64,000 bases of DNA, from the NCBI GenBank assembly GCA_024234505.1, contig JACKOD010000001.1, positions 186,001 through 250,000 on the forward strand, read 5' to 3'. Below are positions 27,051 through 38,819 of the stretch, piece by piece (within the stretch, counting starts at the first letter, position 1; each line of letters opens with the position of its first letter). The DNA comes from Hahellaceae bacterium. GTDB lineage: Bacteria > Pseudomonadota > Gammaproteobacteria > Pseudomonadales > Oleiphilaceae. Under the pieces are notes generated by a model. The model saw only the letters and a list, made by a program, of their open reading frames with translations. It did no database searches and had not been told where the DNA came from. A program made the translations under genes and the position numbers.

Positions 27051-27375
27051 TCGAGATTTTTTCACTTCAAACTGTTTGGCCGCGAGAAAGCTGGACAGGC
27101 CGGAAAGCCGGTATTGGTATCGGAATTCTTCCAGCTCTCGTTACCTCGACGACAATGAGGAAGTTAAGTTGCGTACATCTTTGGAGTCAATAGAGGATGT
27201 CCTCACTAACCAAGTGCTGGCGGACAGAAGGTACTACAGCCTGCTTCCGTACAAAAAATCCGCGCTGGATTACGCGCTGACATTCGACTGCGAAGACGCC
27301 GGTATTGAAATCAACATTGTGCAGTTTCCACAAGCGATACTCTTACCTCTAAAAAAACAAGGAGATAAAAAATGA
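26659..27375 (+). CDS. Lipoprotein of cassette 2 (candidate immunity or partner protein)
   Basis: The 238-residue lipoprotein has a lipobox LTGC (Cys at about residue 23) with Val at +2. AAGGA lies before the ATG; a GTG three bases upstream is an alternative start. The first 130 or so residues are nearly identical to the cassette 3 paralogue. The C-terminal part (from about FTSNCLAARKL) differs in many positions while keeping CLAARKLDRPESRYWY, KKSALDYA and CEDAGIEI. The stop overlaps the truncated lipase start by four bases. No recognised family. The split into a conserved front and variable back is what one expects if the back half determines partner specificity. Confidence 0.65.
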   Translation: MNRTIRKVALLWIGLCISALTGCVSWFYTPGMSELKRLCRLDGGDKIYQVVHTEGYFDANGQLGRTDLMRLIRSDYQFIEYEEAEKPFYHYSAMKEPGIWYIYKSNRDDPNCQARLDEEFAVFKHPKDQDIRDFFTSNCLAARKLDRPESRYWYRNSSSSRYLDDNEEVKLRTSLESIEDVLTNQVLADRRYYSLLPYKKSALDYALTFDCEDAGIEINIVQFPQAILLPLKKQGDKK

Positions 27376-27923
27376 CAAGTAACGTTGAAACGATTTACCA
27401 GAATGCGCTATTGGCCGATGCGGCCTATATAGATTTTAAAGTTGGCGTCCATGTCGAAAGCAATGGCGTCATTAAGGATACAAAAGAAACGTTTGATCTT
27501 TTTCTCGAAAGAGGCTTCACTCTCATGCAGTTCGAGGAGTTTCGAGCCAAATACAAGGTCTATCAAGACCCCAACGGCGAGCTGGCCCACCAGCAAAACT
27601 CCCTGACCAACGTCGGCTTCGCGGCCACGATATTTGAAGAACAGACGACCCACAAACTCACCGTCGCCTTCCGCGGCACCGAGGGCGACAAGCTTTCCGC
27701 CGCGCCGGCCGACCTGGTGCAGAATCTGGCGCTGGCCCTCGGCCTGTCCTCCACGGTGGGCCAGGTAATGCAGGACGGCAAGATCGCCGGCTTCCTGGAA
27801 GACGCCGGCCTGTTGGACGGCGACGGCAACCCGGCGGCGGGGTTCGCCCACCAGGTCGATTTCGTCGGCCACTCGCTGGGGGAGCATTTAACGCTGACAC
27901 CCCACCTGTCCATGGCCGTATAG
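27372..27923 (+). CDS. Truncated lipase domain of cassette 2
   Basis: The 183-residue open frame starts MTSNVETIYQNALLADAAYIDFK, like the other lipase copies, with AAGGAG before it. It covers the N-terminal half of the hydrolase domain and stops right after the nucleophile elbow: GHSLG is followed by the foreign tail EHLTLTPHLSMAV. The catalytic His region, the RTX repeats and the secretion signal are missing, so an active or secreted enzyme is unlikely. Residues from about 72 onward are nearly identical to the full-length gene, while the first 70 differ clearly. It may be a donor sequence for recombination or simply a relic. Confidence 0.65.
   Translation: MTSNVETIYQNALLADAAYIDFKVGVHVESNGVIKDTKETFDLFLERGFTLMQFEEFRAKYKVYQDPNGELAHQQNSLTNVGFAATIFEEQTTHKLTVAFRGTEGDKLSAAPADLVQNLALALGLSSTVGQVMQDGKIAGFLEDAGLLDGDGNPAAGFAHQVDFVGHSLGEHLTLTPHLSMAV
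27586..27879 (+). repeat. Direct repeat of 28861-29154 (lipase core)
   Basis: About 290 bases of the lipase core up to the nucleophile elbow are shared between cassettes 2 and 3, with only a few substitutions. It is much GC-richer than the variable DNA upstream. Together with the repeat at 26602-27050 it brackets a variable block of about 535 bases in each cassette. Confidence 0.88.
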
Positions 27924-27936
27924 GAGGAAAAAAGTG

Positions 27937-28659
27937 ATGAATCGAACAATAAGAAAAGTAGCATTTTTATGGATTGGCCTGTGTATCTCGGCGTTAACAG
28001 GATGCGTGAGTTGGTTCTACACCCCCGGCATGGGCGAGCTGAAGCGGCTGTGCCGGTTGGATGGAGGGGACAAGATCTATCAGGTGGTGCATACCGAGGG
28101 GTATTTCGATGCCAATGGGCAGTTGGGTAGAACCGATCTAATGCGTTTGATCAGATCGGATTACCAGTTCATAGAATACGAGGAAGCGGAAAAGCCCTTC
28201 TATCACTACAGTGCCATGAAAGAGCCCGGTATTTGGCATATTTACAAATCAAACCGAGATGATCCAAATTGCCAGGCTCGCTTAGATGAAGAATTTGCTG
28301 TGTTTAAGCATCCGAAAGATCAGGACATTCGCGATTTCTTTGTCTCTCACTGTCTGGCTGCCAGAAAACTGGATAGACCGGAAAGCCGGTATTGGTATAG
28401 CAACGGTATTAATACCCGATATTTAGATAAAAATGAAGAAGTAGAACTGGTTGAGGCATATGCATCCGTTGAGGATGTGATCGATAAGACCAATATCGCC
28501 ACCAAAAAGTACTACCGACTTCTGCCGTTCAAAAAATCCGCGTTGAGTTACGCCCAGTCATATAGCTGTGATGACGCAGGTATTGATCTCAATATGGTCA
28601 GATTTCCAGAAAATATTCTTTTGCCAATAGTGAATAAAGGAGAAAAAAATGACAAATAA
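27937..28659 (+). CDS. Lipoprotein of cassette 3 (candidate immunity protein of the full-length RTX lipase)
   Basis: The 240-residue lipoprotein has the same signal peptide and lipobox (LTGC, Val at +2) as cassette 2. A strong AGGAGG at 27922-27927 precedes the start; GTG at 27934 is a possible alternative. Residues 1 to about 130 nearly repeat cassette 2; the rest is distinct (SNGINTRYLDKNEEVELVEAY region) but keeps the CLAARKL, RPESRYWY and KKSALSYA landmarks. Its last codons overlap the natural start of the RTX gene at 28649 by 11 bases. Its position suggests that it partners the intact RTX protein. The family is unrecognised. Confidence 0.65.
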   Translation: MNRTIRKVAFLWIGLCISALTGCVSWFYTPGMGELKRLCRLDGGDKIYQVVHTEGYFDANGQLGRTDLMRLIRSDYQFIEYEEAEKPFYHYSAMKEPGIWHIYKSNRDDPNCQARLDEEFAVFKHPKDQDIRDFFVSHCLAARKLDRPESRYWYSNGINTRYLDKNEEVELVEAYASVEDVIDKTNIATKKYYRLLPFKKSALSYAQSYSCDDAGIDLNMVRFPENILLPIVNKGEKNDK

Positions 28660-31600
28660 TGTCGAGCAAATATATCAGAAGGCACTCTTGGCGGATGCGG
28701 CTTATATCGATTTCAAGCCGGAAAATCCTGAATGCCGATGGAACCCTAAATTCGTCATTCGACACCGTGAAATTGTTCAGAGACAGGGGCTTCACCCTCA
28801 TGCAGTTCGAGGCGTTCCAAGCCAAGTACAAAATTTATATGGCCCCCAATGGCGAACTTGCCCACCAGCAAAACTCCCTGACCAACGTCGGCTTCGCGGC
28901 CACGATTTTTGAAGAACAGACGACCCACAAACTCACCGTCGCCTTCCGCGGCACCGAGGGCGACAAGCTTTCCGCCGCGCCAGCCGACCTGGTGCAGGAT
29001 CTGGCGCTGGCCCTCGGCCTGTCCTCCACGGTGGGCCAGGTAATGCAGGACGGCAAGATCGCCGGCTTCCTGGAAGACGCCGGCCTGTTGGACGGCGACG
29101 GCAACCCGGCGGCGGGGTTCGCCCACCAGGTTGATTTCGTCGGCCACTCGCTGGGCGGCCACCTGACCCTGATGGCCGCCTACTACTTTCCCGGCCTGCT
29201 GGACCATGCCACCACCTTCAATGGCGCGGGCATCGGCTGGCTGGACAGTCTTTACCTCGACCTGATCAAACCCTTGATTACGTCCCAGCCAGCATTGAGC
29301 GATAGCCAGGTGACCAACTTCTTCGCCAAGCCCGGCTTCGAGGTCACCGCCAACAACCTCAGCTTCGACCGGCCCGGCGAGCGTACCGGCCTGTTCATCG
29401 AAAAGCAGGGCGCGGACTTGTCCATGGACAACCACTCCATGCGCTTTCTGGTGGATGCCCTATCCGTACAGCGGATACTGGCTCTGTTGGGAGGCAATCT
29501 CGACCCCGGCGTCACCGACACGATGCTTTGGCAGGCGCATAATCGAGAAATTGAGATCCGTGCGGACAATGGGACGCCCGATGCAAGCAATCCGGACAAG
29601 GCTGCAAAATCGCTGGATCTCGTGATGGCGCATTTGGCAACTGTACTCGGCGGTGCCTTTGCTGCACTGAATACCTTAAACGACGCCGAAGCGTTTTATA
29701 GCGAACTTACCGCGACGGGTGCGCCGGTATTTACATTGAAAACGCTGAGCGGCATGGATAACGTGGTGTCGATTGCAGCCCACGACACTTCGGTTAAAGG
29801 CATGGCAGTGCGATACGCCTTGTTGCAAGGTGCACCTTTTGCCGTCATCCCTTCTGCTGGCTACGCGGCGGGCATCTTCGATACGTCTCTTGCCGCAAAC
29901 CAGGATTATGCCGTAGGGGAATATCCTCAGGAATTTTGGGAGTCACGATTTGATTTTTACAATCGACTGATGGATCGCAATCTTTTAGATGCGGGTTCCG
30001 ACGTTAAATTCGGTTCGGGCGCCATTAACTATTGGGATCTTTATGCCGTATCGCAGCGCGAGAGCGCAGGCGCTGGCATTCACCTTAAAGGACAGGACGC
30101 CACGGAAGATACCGGCAGAGTGGTGTTTGGCAGCAGCGGCGATGATATCGGTGAAGACTTTTTGAATGGCGGCAACAGCAGTGATTATATCTATGGCATG
30201 GGCGGCAAGGACCATTTAAAAGGCAACGCCGGCAATGACTGGCTGTGGGGAGGGCGAGACGAGGATATCCTGGATGGCAATGCCGGAAACGATAGCTTGA
30301 TCGGCGGGGCAGGTAAAGATACTTATGTGCTTTCTTCTGCCGATGGCTTCGGGGTAGACACCATTTATGATGACGGCGGCGTTTTGGTAATAGATGGCAA
30401 CATTATCGACAAGGTCACTTCGCTAGCGGGTATCGAAGGCGCCTATAAAGATGCCTTTGGCAATATTTATCGTGAGCTGTCGGATGGAATCGTTATCGAA
30501 ATAGGGGGAGATTCGAATAAGCTGATCATGTTGCGCGATCCCGCTCAGCTGGGTAATTATGATGTGGCACTTGCTGGGCTTGAAGGTGGAATGGCCAGTG
30601 GTGCCGCTGCGCCTAAGTTGGAAAATTTCCTTAGCACAGTTGAATCGGATTTATCTGAAAGTAGTTTCTCTATCTCAATCGGCTCTGGCCACAATGTAAC
30701 CAACCCTACTACCAACAATGTCTACCCCGACTGGAACCCCGTGCGTTCGCCGAGCGCGTTAGAAGCCTCACTGGACTATGACGCGGCTAAATTCGACGCC
30801 ACCTTGTTCAGCCAATACGGCGCGGAATATGGTGAGTTTTATGGCAGCTGGGGGGACGATCGCCTGGAGGGCCAGTCTGGCCAGGATAAGTTGTTCGGGT
30901 TCAGTGGGGATGACCTGATCAACGGGAACGGCGGAAAGGATCAGCTCATTGGCGACACCGGTTCGGACCTGATTTTCGGCGGGGAGGGCAATGATTTTAT
31001 TTTTACAAATAATCCTTATGTGGATGTTCGCCAGGAAACGGGCGCGATTTTAAGTGTGGCCGGAACCAACACCGGTGATTCCGATATCGCCTCTGGCGGC
31101 GAAGGCGACGACTGGATCTCTGCCGGTCGTTATCGGGACGTGCTGTCGGGCGATGCAGGCGCTGACAAACTGTTTGGTGGCGCGGGGAGTGATACGCTGA
31201 GCGGCGGCGCGGGTGATGATACGATCATGGGGGATTCTGCCGGTAATCAGGCCCGTTATATTTCACAGGCGTTAGGCGAACCGATCCGTATGTTCACATT
31301 TGTAGATCATATTGACCATGTAGATGCGGCACTGAGTTATAACGACGTTATCGACGGCGGAGCGGGCCACGACACACTGATTGGCGAAGTCGGAGATGAC
31401 CTGATATTTGGCGGAGATGGCAATGACTGGATAGAAGGAGACAAACTGGATGATCCTGGCCGCTACGGTGGATTGCAGGGGCAGTATGCCAGTTTTGTGA
31501 ATAATAAGGGCAACACGATACAAATTTCGGTAGATGACTTCGTTAAGCTTGATCCATCCTGGCATGGAAGTGACACCCTTTATGGCAATGCGGGGGAGGA

Positions 31601-34600
31601 CACCATTTTGGGTAATGGGGGCGATGATGTCATTTATGGAGGTGCCGACGATGATCTGCTTTATGGTGATGACAATACGGGCAGCGCGCTCATAAAGGGA
31701 AATGACCAGCTATTTGGTGAGTCTGGCAATGATGAATTGCAGGGTGGGGCAGGTAATGACCTGCTGAATGGGGGCGAAGGTAACGATAAACTGTTCGGCA
31801 ATGCTGATAACGATACATTGCTAGGTGAAGCGGGCAATGATCAATTGATAGGGGGTGAAGGCGACGACACCCTAATTGGCGGAGACGGCGACGACCAGCT
31901 GTGGGGTGGCGAAGGTAACGATACATTGTCGGGTGGTGCGGGGAATGACACGCTTGACGGTGGCGCGGGAGACGATGTCTATGAACTTTATTCCGGCGCG
32001 GGCGTAGAGTTTATTAATGACATATTGGGCAGTAATGTTATTAAACTGATGGCAAACAGTGCTTCGAACTCGATTGAGATTAACAGATATACGGTAAAAA
32101 TTGACGGTCTTTTTCAGCCTGTCTATTCGGTTCGTTATGGTTCGGGGGAACAGGATTATTTATATTTGAGCGTCGATGCATTAGCGCATATCGCATCTGT
32201 CAAAGATAGAAATGGCAATAATGTATTTCCTGTTTTTGGCCCCATTGTAGATGACTTTATAGGAACAGAAACAAATGATACGGTGATAGGTTTTGGATTT
32301 GGCGGGAAATCGTGGCACGGAGGCCTTGGAGATGATGCCTTTACCGCAACGGATGGGCATTATGACCGTCTTTATGGCGATGAGGGTAACGATACATTAG
32401 ACAGTCTAGGTGGCGATGACTGGATGGAGGGTGGTTTGGGTAATGACATCTTCCTGTTCGGTCGTGGGGATGGGCATGACGAAATAAATGCCTTTGACAA
32501 TGCGGATGGGCGGTATGACGTACTCCAATTGAAAGCAGGTATCGTCGAAGATGATTTATCCTTTTCCCGCGAGCGCGATAGTCTCGTGATTAGCATACTG
32601 GACACGGGGGATACGGTCAGTGTTTATAACTATTTCCACAGTGATACCTTAGCCTATCAAATCAATGCCTTAAAACTTGATGATGGATCCACCTTAACGC
32701 ATGAGCAAATCGTCGATAAAATACCTTTTATGCCGGTTATTGAAAACGCTATCTACGGCAGCAGTTTTAATGACAAGTTAGAAGGTACTACCGGTGACGA
32801 TTATCTTGCGGCCGGAGCCCGTCAAGATGAACTTTATGGTGAAAATGGCAACGACACTTTGCTCGGAGAAAGTGGCAAGGACAAACTTTATGGCGGAGCC
32901 GGCAACGATATTCTGGTAGGAGGCATAGGGGATGATTATCTGGAAGGCGGTGTTGGCGACGATGTATACCGTTACGGTAAGGGAGATGGTGCGGATACCC
33001 TTTATAACAATGATTACGAGCCATCCGATCAAGAAATTCTGGAGTTGCAGGAAGGTATCAAACCGGAAGATGTAATCGTTCGGCGCAAATACGTCGATCT
33101 GGAAATATCGTTCAAAGATTTTGATGGTTCTGTCTATGTGATCGATTTCTTTGCCATGGGCGGTTCCGCGCAGCCGCTGAGTGGCATTCGTTTTATTGAA
33201 GATGGAAGCTTTTGGGATTTAGGTAAAATTCTGGAAGAAATGGTTAAGGGAACGGATGGCTGGGATCAGATTCAAGGGTTGGACAGTGCAGACAACCTCA
33301 ATGGATATGATGGCGACGACATAATCTTCGGCATGGAGGGTGACGACATACTGGTGGGAGGTAAAGGAAACGATGAATTGCGCGGCAATGGTGGTAGTGA
33401 CACCTATCGGTTTGGCGCTGGTGACGGGTTCGATACAGTAATCAACGAAAATTACGACGGCTCGCTGGATGTAATCGACTTTGATGAGACCGTTTCAGTG
33501 TCCGATGTAATTGCAGTACGTAGTGGATACGATCTGCACCTAAAGAATAGTAAAACGTTGGATTTGATTTTAGTAAAAGGATATTTTTCTGGAAGTACCA
33601 AAGCCGTCAATGAAATTCGATTTGCTACAGGCGAGATATGGAAAGAAAGTGATATCGAAGGGCTGGTCCTGAAAGGTACAACTGCAAACGACAAGCTGAG
33701 CGGTGATGATTTGAACAACTCCTTGCGCGGCTTGGAAGGTGATGATGAATTGTCGGGATTGGGGGGAGATGATGCTCTTTTCGGGGATGGTGGTAATGAC
33801 ACGCTCTGGGGTGGTAACGACAACGATCGGCTCGAAGGAGGTAGTGACAACGATATTCTTTATGGAGAGTCTGGTGACGATATCCTGGTCGGAGGCGCGG
33901 GGAACGACACGTTGGATGGCGGTAGCGGTTCGGATACTTATCTGTTTGGCGTTGGCAGTGGTCAGGATCGTGCTTTCGGAGACAATTCAAAAACAGATAA
34001 AGTGCAACTGAGCGATGATATCTCGCAGGAAAATCTGTTACTGCATTTGGAACGTAGTACAGGATTCGACGGAGGGTATGACTTGGTTTTATCTATAGAG
34101 GGAACTTCAGACAGCCTTCGATTAATGAGTTACTTTGGCCAACTTTCGGGGGGCGTAGCCGCAGCTTCCCGTGCTGTTTTAATTCAGTTCCCAGACGGTT
34201 CGGAGTGGAATGAAGCAGACATCATCTCCCGGTTGCAACAAACCTCGGATGAAAGCGATACGCTATTGGGCTGGCAAGAGAGCTCTGAAATTGACGGGTT
34301 AGGTGGCAATGACATCATTTACGGTATTGTTAATCTGAACAATAGCCTTTCTGGCGGTGCAGGTGATGACGAACTGTATGGGGGGGCTGCCAACGACACG
34401 CTTGGTGGAGGACTTGGTAACGACAGGCTATTTGGTGGTCTTGGCCATGATGTCCTTATGGGCGGTGGAGGAAACGACTTTTTGATCGGTGGTGCAGGTA
34501 ACGACGTTTATCTACTGCGAAGCTCAGAACATGGAGTAACAATCTTTGATGGCGGCCAGACTGATACGGATACAATACGTTTTGCGGATTACACAAAGGC

Positions 34601-37600
34601 TTCTGAATTGGTTGTTCGACGTTTTGGGAACCATCTGGCACTGGGTGTGGTGAATGATGCGAATAATTTAGCACTAGTGGAAAATCAATATTCTGTTGAG
34701 TTCGCGGGCATTGATCGTATCGAATTTCAAAATGGGGACTTTGTGGAGAACTTCACTGCACAAGGCGTATACCTGAAGGCAGATTCGACCATGCTTAGTG
34801 AAGTGTCCAATTACTACGATGCACCAGACGAAGTACGCGGAAATGCCTGGCGTTTTATTACACAAAATAACGATTTAGGCTATGGTTTGCAGGGCACTAT
34901 CGGTAACGATTTGCTAGTTGGGGGCGATACCGATGACCGTTTGTTTGGTCGAGACGGTAACGACATTTTGATTGGTGGAGAAGGGAATGACGAGCTGTCA
35001 GGTGGCGCCGGTTCTGACGTCTTCTATTTTGGTAAACGCGGTGGGATTGATGTTATAGCCGCTTCCAATGAAGGAGACACAGATGTATTGCGCTTTTTTG
35101 ACGATGTGAGTCCGGATGATGTTCAACTTGTTCGAGCCGGAACCGACTTGCTTGTTGTCATTGGATTCAGTGCCAGCATTCGATTGGAAAAGTTTTTTGA
35201 ATTCGGCTATGACCGAACGATCGATCAAATTGAATTTGCAAATGGCATAGTTTGGAATGCGGATTATCTGGAGCAGAATACTGGCACCTTGTATGACCTT
35301 TATGACGGTGAAAATACGCCTTTGGGATATACGTCTCTCAGTTTTGACGCCTCGGCTACTCTTGTTAAAGGAACTTCGAGTTCGGAATTGATTGTCGGAA
35401 CTACGACTGCTTTGTCCCTATACGGCGGTAGTGGGAGCGATATTTTAGTCGGAAATAGAAATAATGGAACGTTGGTGGGGGAGGGCGGTAACGATCTCTT
35501 AATCAATGGGCAAGGTCTTAATTACGTATCGATGTACGGTGGTGATGGTGATGATGTGTTGTACATCAGTAACGCCAGCCGTGGATATATGCACGGTGGC
35601 GATGGCAATGATACCTACTTGTACGGCATACAATCTGGCAGTGTAGTTATCGAAAATGGCCCCTCATTCAGCGAGCCAGGAACGCATTGGGGACCTGGTG
35701 GGAAAAGTTCGGATTTTGATACTCTGCAATTTTTAGAAGGAATTCTACCTTCTGATTTGAAGTTTGATTGGCTAGGAGATTATTCGTCACTGAAAGATAT
35801 TGAGATCACGGTCAGTGGAAATAACGCAATGTCGATTTCAATATTAAATAATTTTGGTTCGAACAGTGTCCCGTTAGACGAAATACGCTTCGCAGACGGC
35901 ACCGTTTGGACCTATAGCGACTTGATTGACATCATGGCGAGAGTGGAACTGCCCAAAGTGCTTAATGGCACGGAAGGGAATGATATTTTAGAAGGAGGAA
36001 GTAAAGGGGATACCTTGTATGGTGCCGGAGGCTCAGATCGTTTAAATGGCTATACTGGCGACGATGAAATTCATGGTGATGCAGGGAATGATCAGTTATT
36101 TGGAGGAGAGGGGGATGACCTTATTTTTGGGGATGAAGGTAACGACTACCTGGAGGGCGGTGCCGGAGGAGACGACTACGGTTTCTACCCAGGATTTGGT
36201 CAGGACGTCATAATCGAGACTTCCGACTCAGAAGACACCAATTACATCAGTTTCTATGATATTGATTCAAGTGACCTGCAGTTTATTCAGAAAGGGCTGG
36301 ATTTGGAAGTTCGGGTGTCCGGAACGACCGATAAAGTCACGATACTGAACTGGTTTGTAGAAGGTATTACGGAAAATATTGTCTGGATTGGAAACGAGAA
36401 TGAAGTGCTTGAACTTTCCCAGGCGGACGTTCTTGCCCGCGTTCAGGCTGAACCAGATTTACATCTCGTTGGCGGAGCCGGTAACGACACGCTGGTCGGA
36501 GGGGAAGGTGACGACACTCTGGACGGCGGGGCAGGCGCAGACCAAATGTCAGGCGATATTGGCGACGACACCTATTATGTCGATAACACCGGCGATGTTG
36601 TTTCGGAAAATAATCATGAAGGTACTGATTCCGTTTTCAGCGCCATCACCTACACCCTGCCAAACTATGTCGAAAACCTCGAACTGACCGGAACCGCGTC
36701 GATTAAAGGCTATGGTAACAAACTGGACAACCTAATCACCGGCAATGACGGCAACAACCTGATCAACGGCAAGACCGGCGCTGACTCCATGGTCGGAGGC
36801 AAGGGCAACGATACCTATTACGTGGATAACGTGGGCGACTTGGTGGTTGAGCAGGTCGGTGAAGGCTCTGATGCGGTCAAAAGCACGGTTAGCTACACTT
36901 TGGGCGACAATGTCGAAAAGTTGTATTTGAGCGGAACTGCAAGCATCGATGGCACGGGGAACGCGTTAAGCAACGTTCTGACGGGCAACACAGCAGATAA
37001 TGTGATTTCCGGCCTGGCAGGCAACGATCTGATCGAAGGAGGATTGGGCAACGATACCCTGTTGGGTGGGGCTGGGAATGACCGCTATGTGTACCGTGAA
37101 GGCCATGGCTCGGATGTGATTGACAACCGAGGTGGCGGGTCTGCCGACCGCATCGTGTTTATGAGTGGTTTAACCGGGGATAGGCTTAGTTATTGGCGCG
37201 ATGGCGATGACCTTGTGATTCGTGTTGATAATGATGCAGAGCAACAGATTAGGGTGCTTAATCATTTCTTGGGTGGAGAGTGGGCGCTGGATTATGTGGA
37301 GCCCTACGGTGGAACAAGGACTGCTGTTTCAGCGTTAACTATTGGTGATCTGAATCCGCTTACAGCACCCGAGTCGGAAACACCGACGGAGCCAGTCGTT
37401 TCGCTGGGAGAAGACGATGTGCTGCTGGGATCCAACGGCAATGACGTGCTGCTGGGCGGTGCCGGCCATGACCAGCTTCAGGGTGGCGCAGGTAACGATC
37501 AGCTGTTGGGCGGCGTTGGCGATGACACCTATCTGTTTACGATCGGAGGTGGCCAGGACGTGATCGAGGATAGCGCTGGCGTGAACCGTCTGCAGTTTAC

Positions 37601-38819
37601 CGGAGGCATCACTTTCAGTCAGGTCGCCTCCTTCTTGTTAAAATCGGGTGATGATTTAATTCTGAGCATTGATGGCGGCTCGGATCAGGTCACCGTGGAG
37701 AATTTCTTTATACGGGGCGCGTTGTCTATTGATGTCATTCAGTTTGACAATGGTGACCAGCTTACCGCCGAGCAGATTTTCAGCGCCTACGGATTGCCAA
37801 TGCCTACAGAAGTCGCTCCCGGTTATGACCAAACGCTGCTCGGAGATGGGGCTGACAATATTCTTGATGGTGGCGCGGGAGACGACTACCTGGCCGGACA
37901 GGCCGGAAGCGATACCCTGGCGGGCCATCGGGGGAATGATAGACTGCTGGGAGGGCAAGGTGATGATATCTACCTGTTTGCTGCCGGAGATGGTCAGGAT
38001 GTGATAGATAACCTGCACGGCGGCTTTGATGTTATCCGCTTTACCGGAGCGATAGCATTTGGCGATGTGGCCTCGGGACTGTTGAAATCAGGTGATGATT
38101 TAATTTTGCGGGTTAACGGTACTTCCGATCAGATTACCATTCGTGATTTCTTCAAGGGCGGCGATTGTGCCGTAGATCGCGTGGAATTTGAAAGTGGCGG
38201 CTATATTACATCGGACCAGATTTTTACCGCCTATGGCATGAGTAACCCAGACCCTCTGGATTCACCCGACTATCAGCAGCTACCCGAAGCGTCTCTTTAC
38301 GGCACTGCGACCTATGGTGATTTAAGTGGTCAGCACTTTTTGGGGTCTTCTGACGCCGATTATGTGGATGCCGGCGCGGGGGATGATGTGCTGTTCGGCA
38401 ACAAGGGCGATGATTACTTGTTGGGCGGCAGGGGTAATGATCAGTATCATTTCGCATGGGGTGATGGTCGCGACACGATTAATGATCTCTCTAATGCAAA
38501 TGGCGAAACTGACAAGCTGGTGTTCGAATCCGGCATCACCAAAGATGACCTGTGGTTTACCCGCCAGGGTGACAATCTGGTCATCGATCTTGTTGGTTCG
38601 ACTGACCGCGTCACCTTGTCCCAGTGGTATCGCGATCAGATGCAGCAGATCGAGCAGGTCATTGCCGGTGGCGAGGTCCTGGCGAACACCGACGTGGAAC
38701 TGCTGATTTCGGCCATGGCCGCTTTTGGCAATCCGGCTGCGGGGGATTTGGTGCTGGCGCAATCAGTTAAAGATGACGTTGCTCCGGCATTGGCTGCCGC
38801 TTGGCATACAATGACATGA
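28649..38819 (+). CDS. Giant RTX protein with N-terminal lipase-like domain, apparent early frameshift
   Basis: About 3,390 residues. The natural start is ATG at 28649 (AAGGAG six bases upstream; MTNNVEQIYQKALLADAAYIDFK matches both paralogues), but the frame shifts by one base at about 28717-28727; from there the frame that also contains an ATG at 28659 stays open to 38819. Removing one A in the AAAA at 28722-28725 restores a continuous paralogue-like protein. The lipase-like domain has FRGTEGD, GHSLGGH (Ser codon at 29148) and DNHSM. From about residue 490 some 16 blocks of GGxGxDxLx calcium-binding nonapeptides alternate with domains of about 100 residues of the haemolysin-type calcium-binding-related kind (for example YRYGKGDGADTL... 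DFFAMGG... IRFIEDG). The C terminus (LISAMAAFGNPAAGDLVLAQSV... AAAWHTMT) resembles type I signals. Predicted secreted by the adjacent exporter. Confidence 0.85.
30127..38460 (+). repeat. RTX nonapeptide repeat region
   Basis: The coding DNA repeats a GGCGGNGANGGNAACGACNNNCTN-like nonapeptide unit (GGxGNDxLx) in about 16 clusters. The densest are at 31560-31980, 33690-33950 and 34290-34500. The repeats fold into calcium-bound beta-rolls after secretion. They also provide sites for recombination; the cassette 1 deletion used one such pair. Confidence 0.92.
36545..36990 (+). repeat. Tandem pair of YYVDNxGD-type modules within the RTX protein
   Basis: Two successive modules of about 70 residues share the plan DTYYVDNxGDxVxE, then EGxDxVxSxxxYTL, VExLxLxGTAxIxGxGN and a closing GNxxxNxxxG repeat. 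This is a known arrangement in RTX enzymes and differs from the rest of the protein. Confidence 0.8.

Noticed and set aside
28659..28720. ATG at 28659 as the true start of the RTX gene
   Set aside because: The ribosome site is 16 bases away, and the first 23 residues do not match the paralogues, whereas the frame from 28649 does.
31560..31980. Regular short repeats that might suggest a CRISPR array
   Set aside because: The periodicity is 27 bases and codes for RTX nonapeptides in an open frame; there are no constant repeats with unique spacers and no cas genes.
23413..38819. An insertion sequence causing the cassette duplications
   Set aside because: No transposase gene, terminal inverted repeats or target-site duplications are visible; tandem duplication and homologous recombination explain the pattern.
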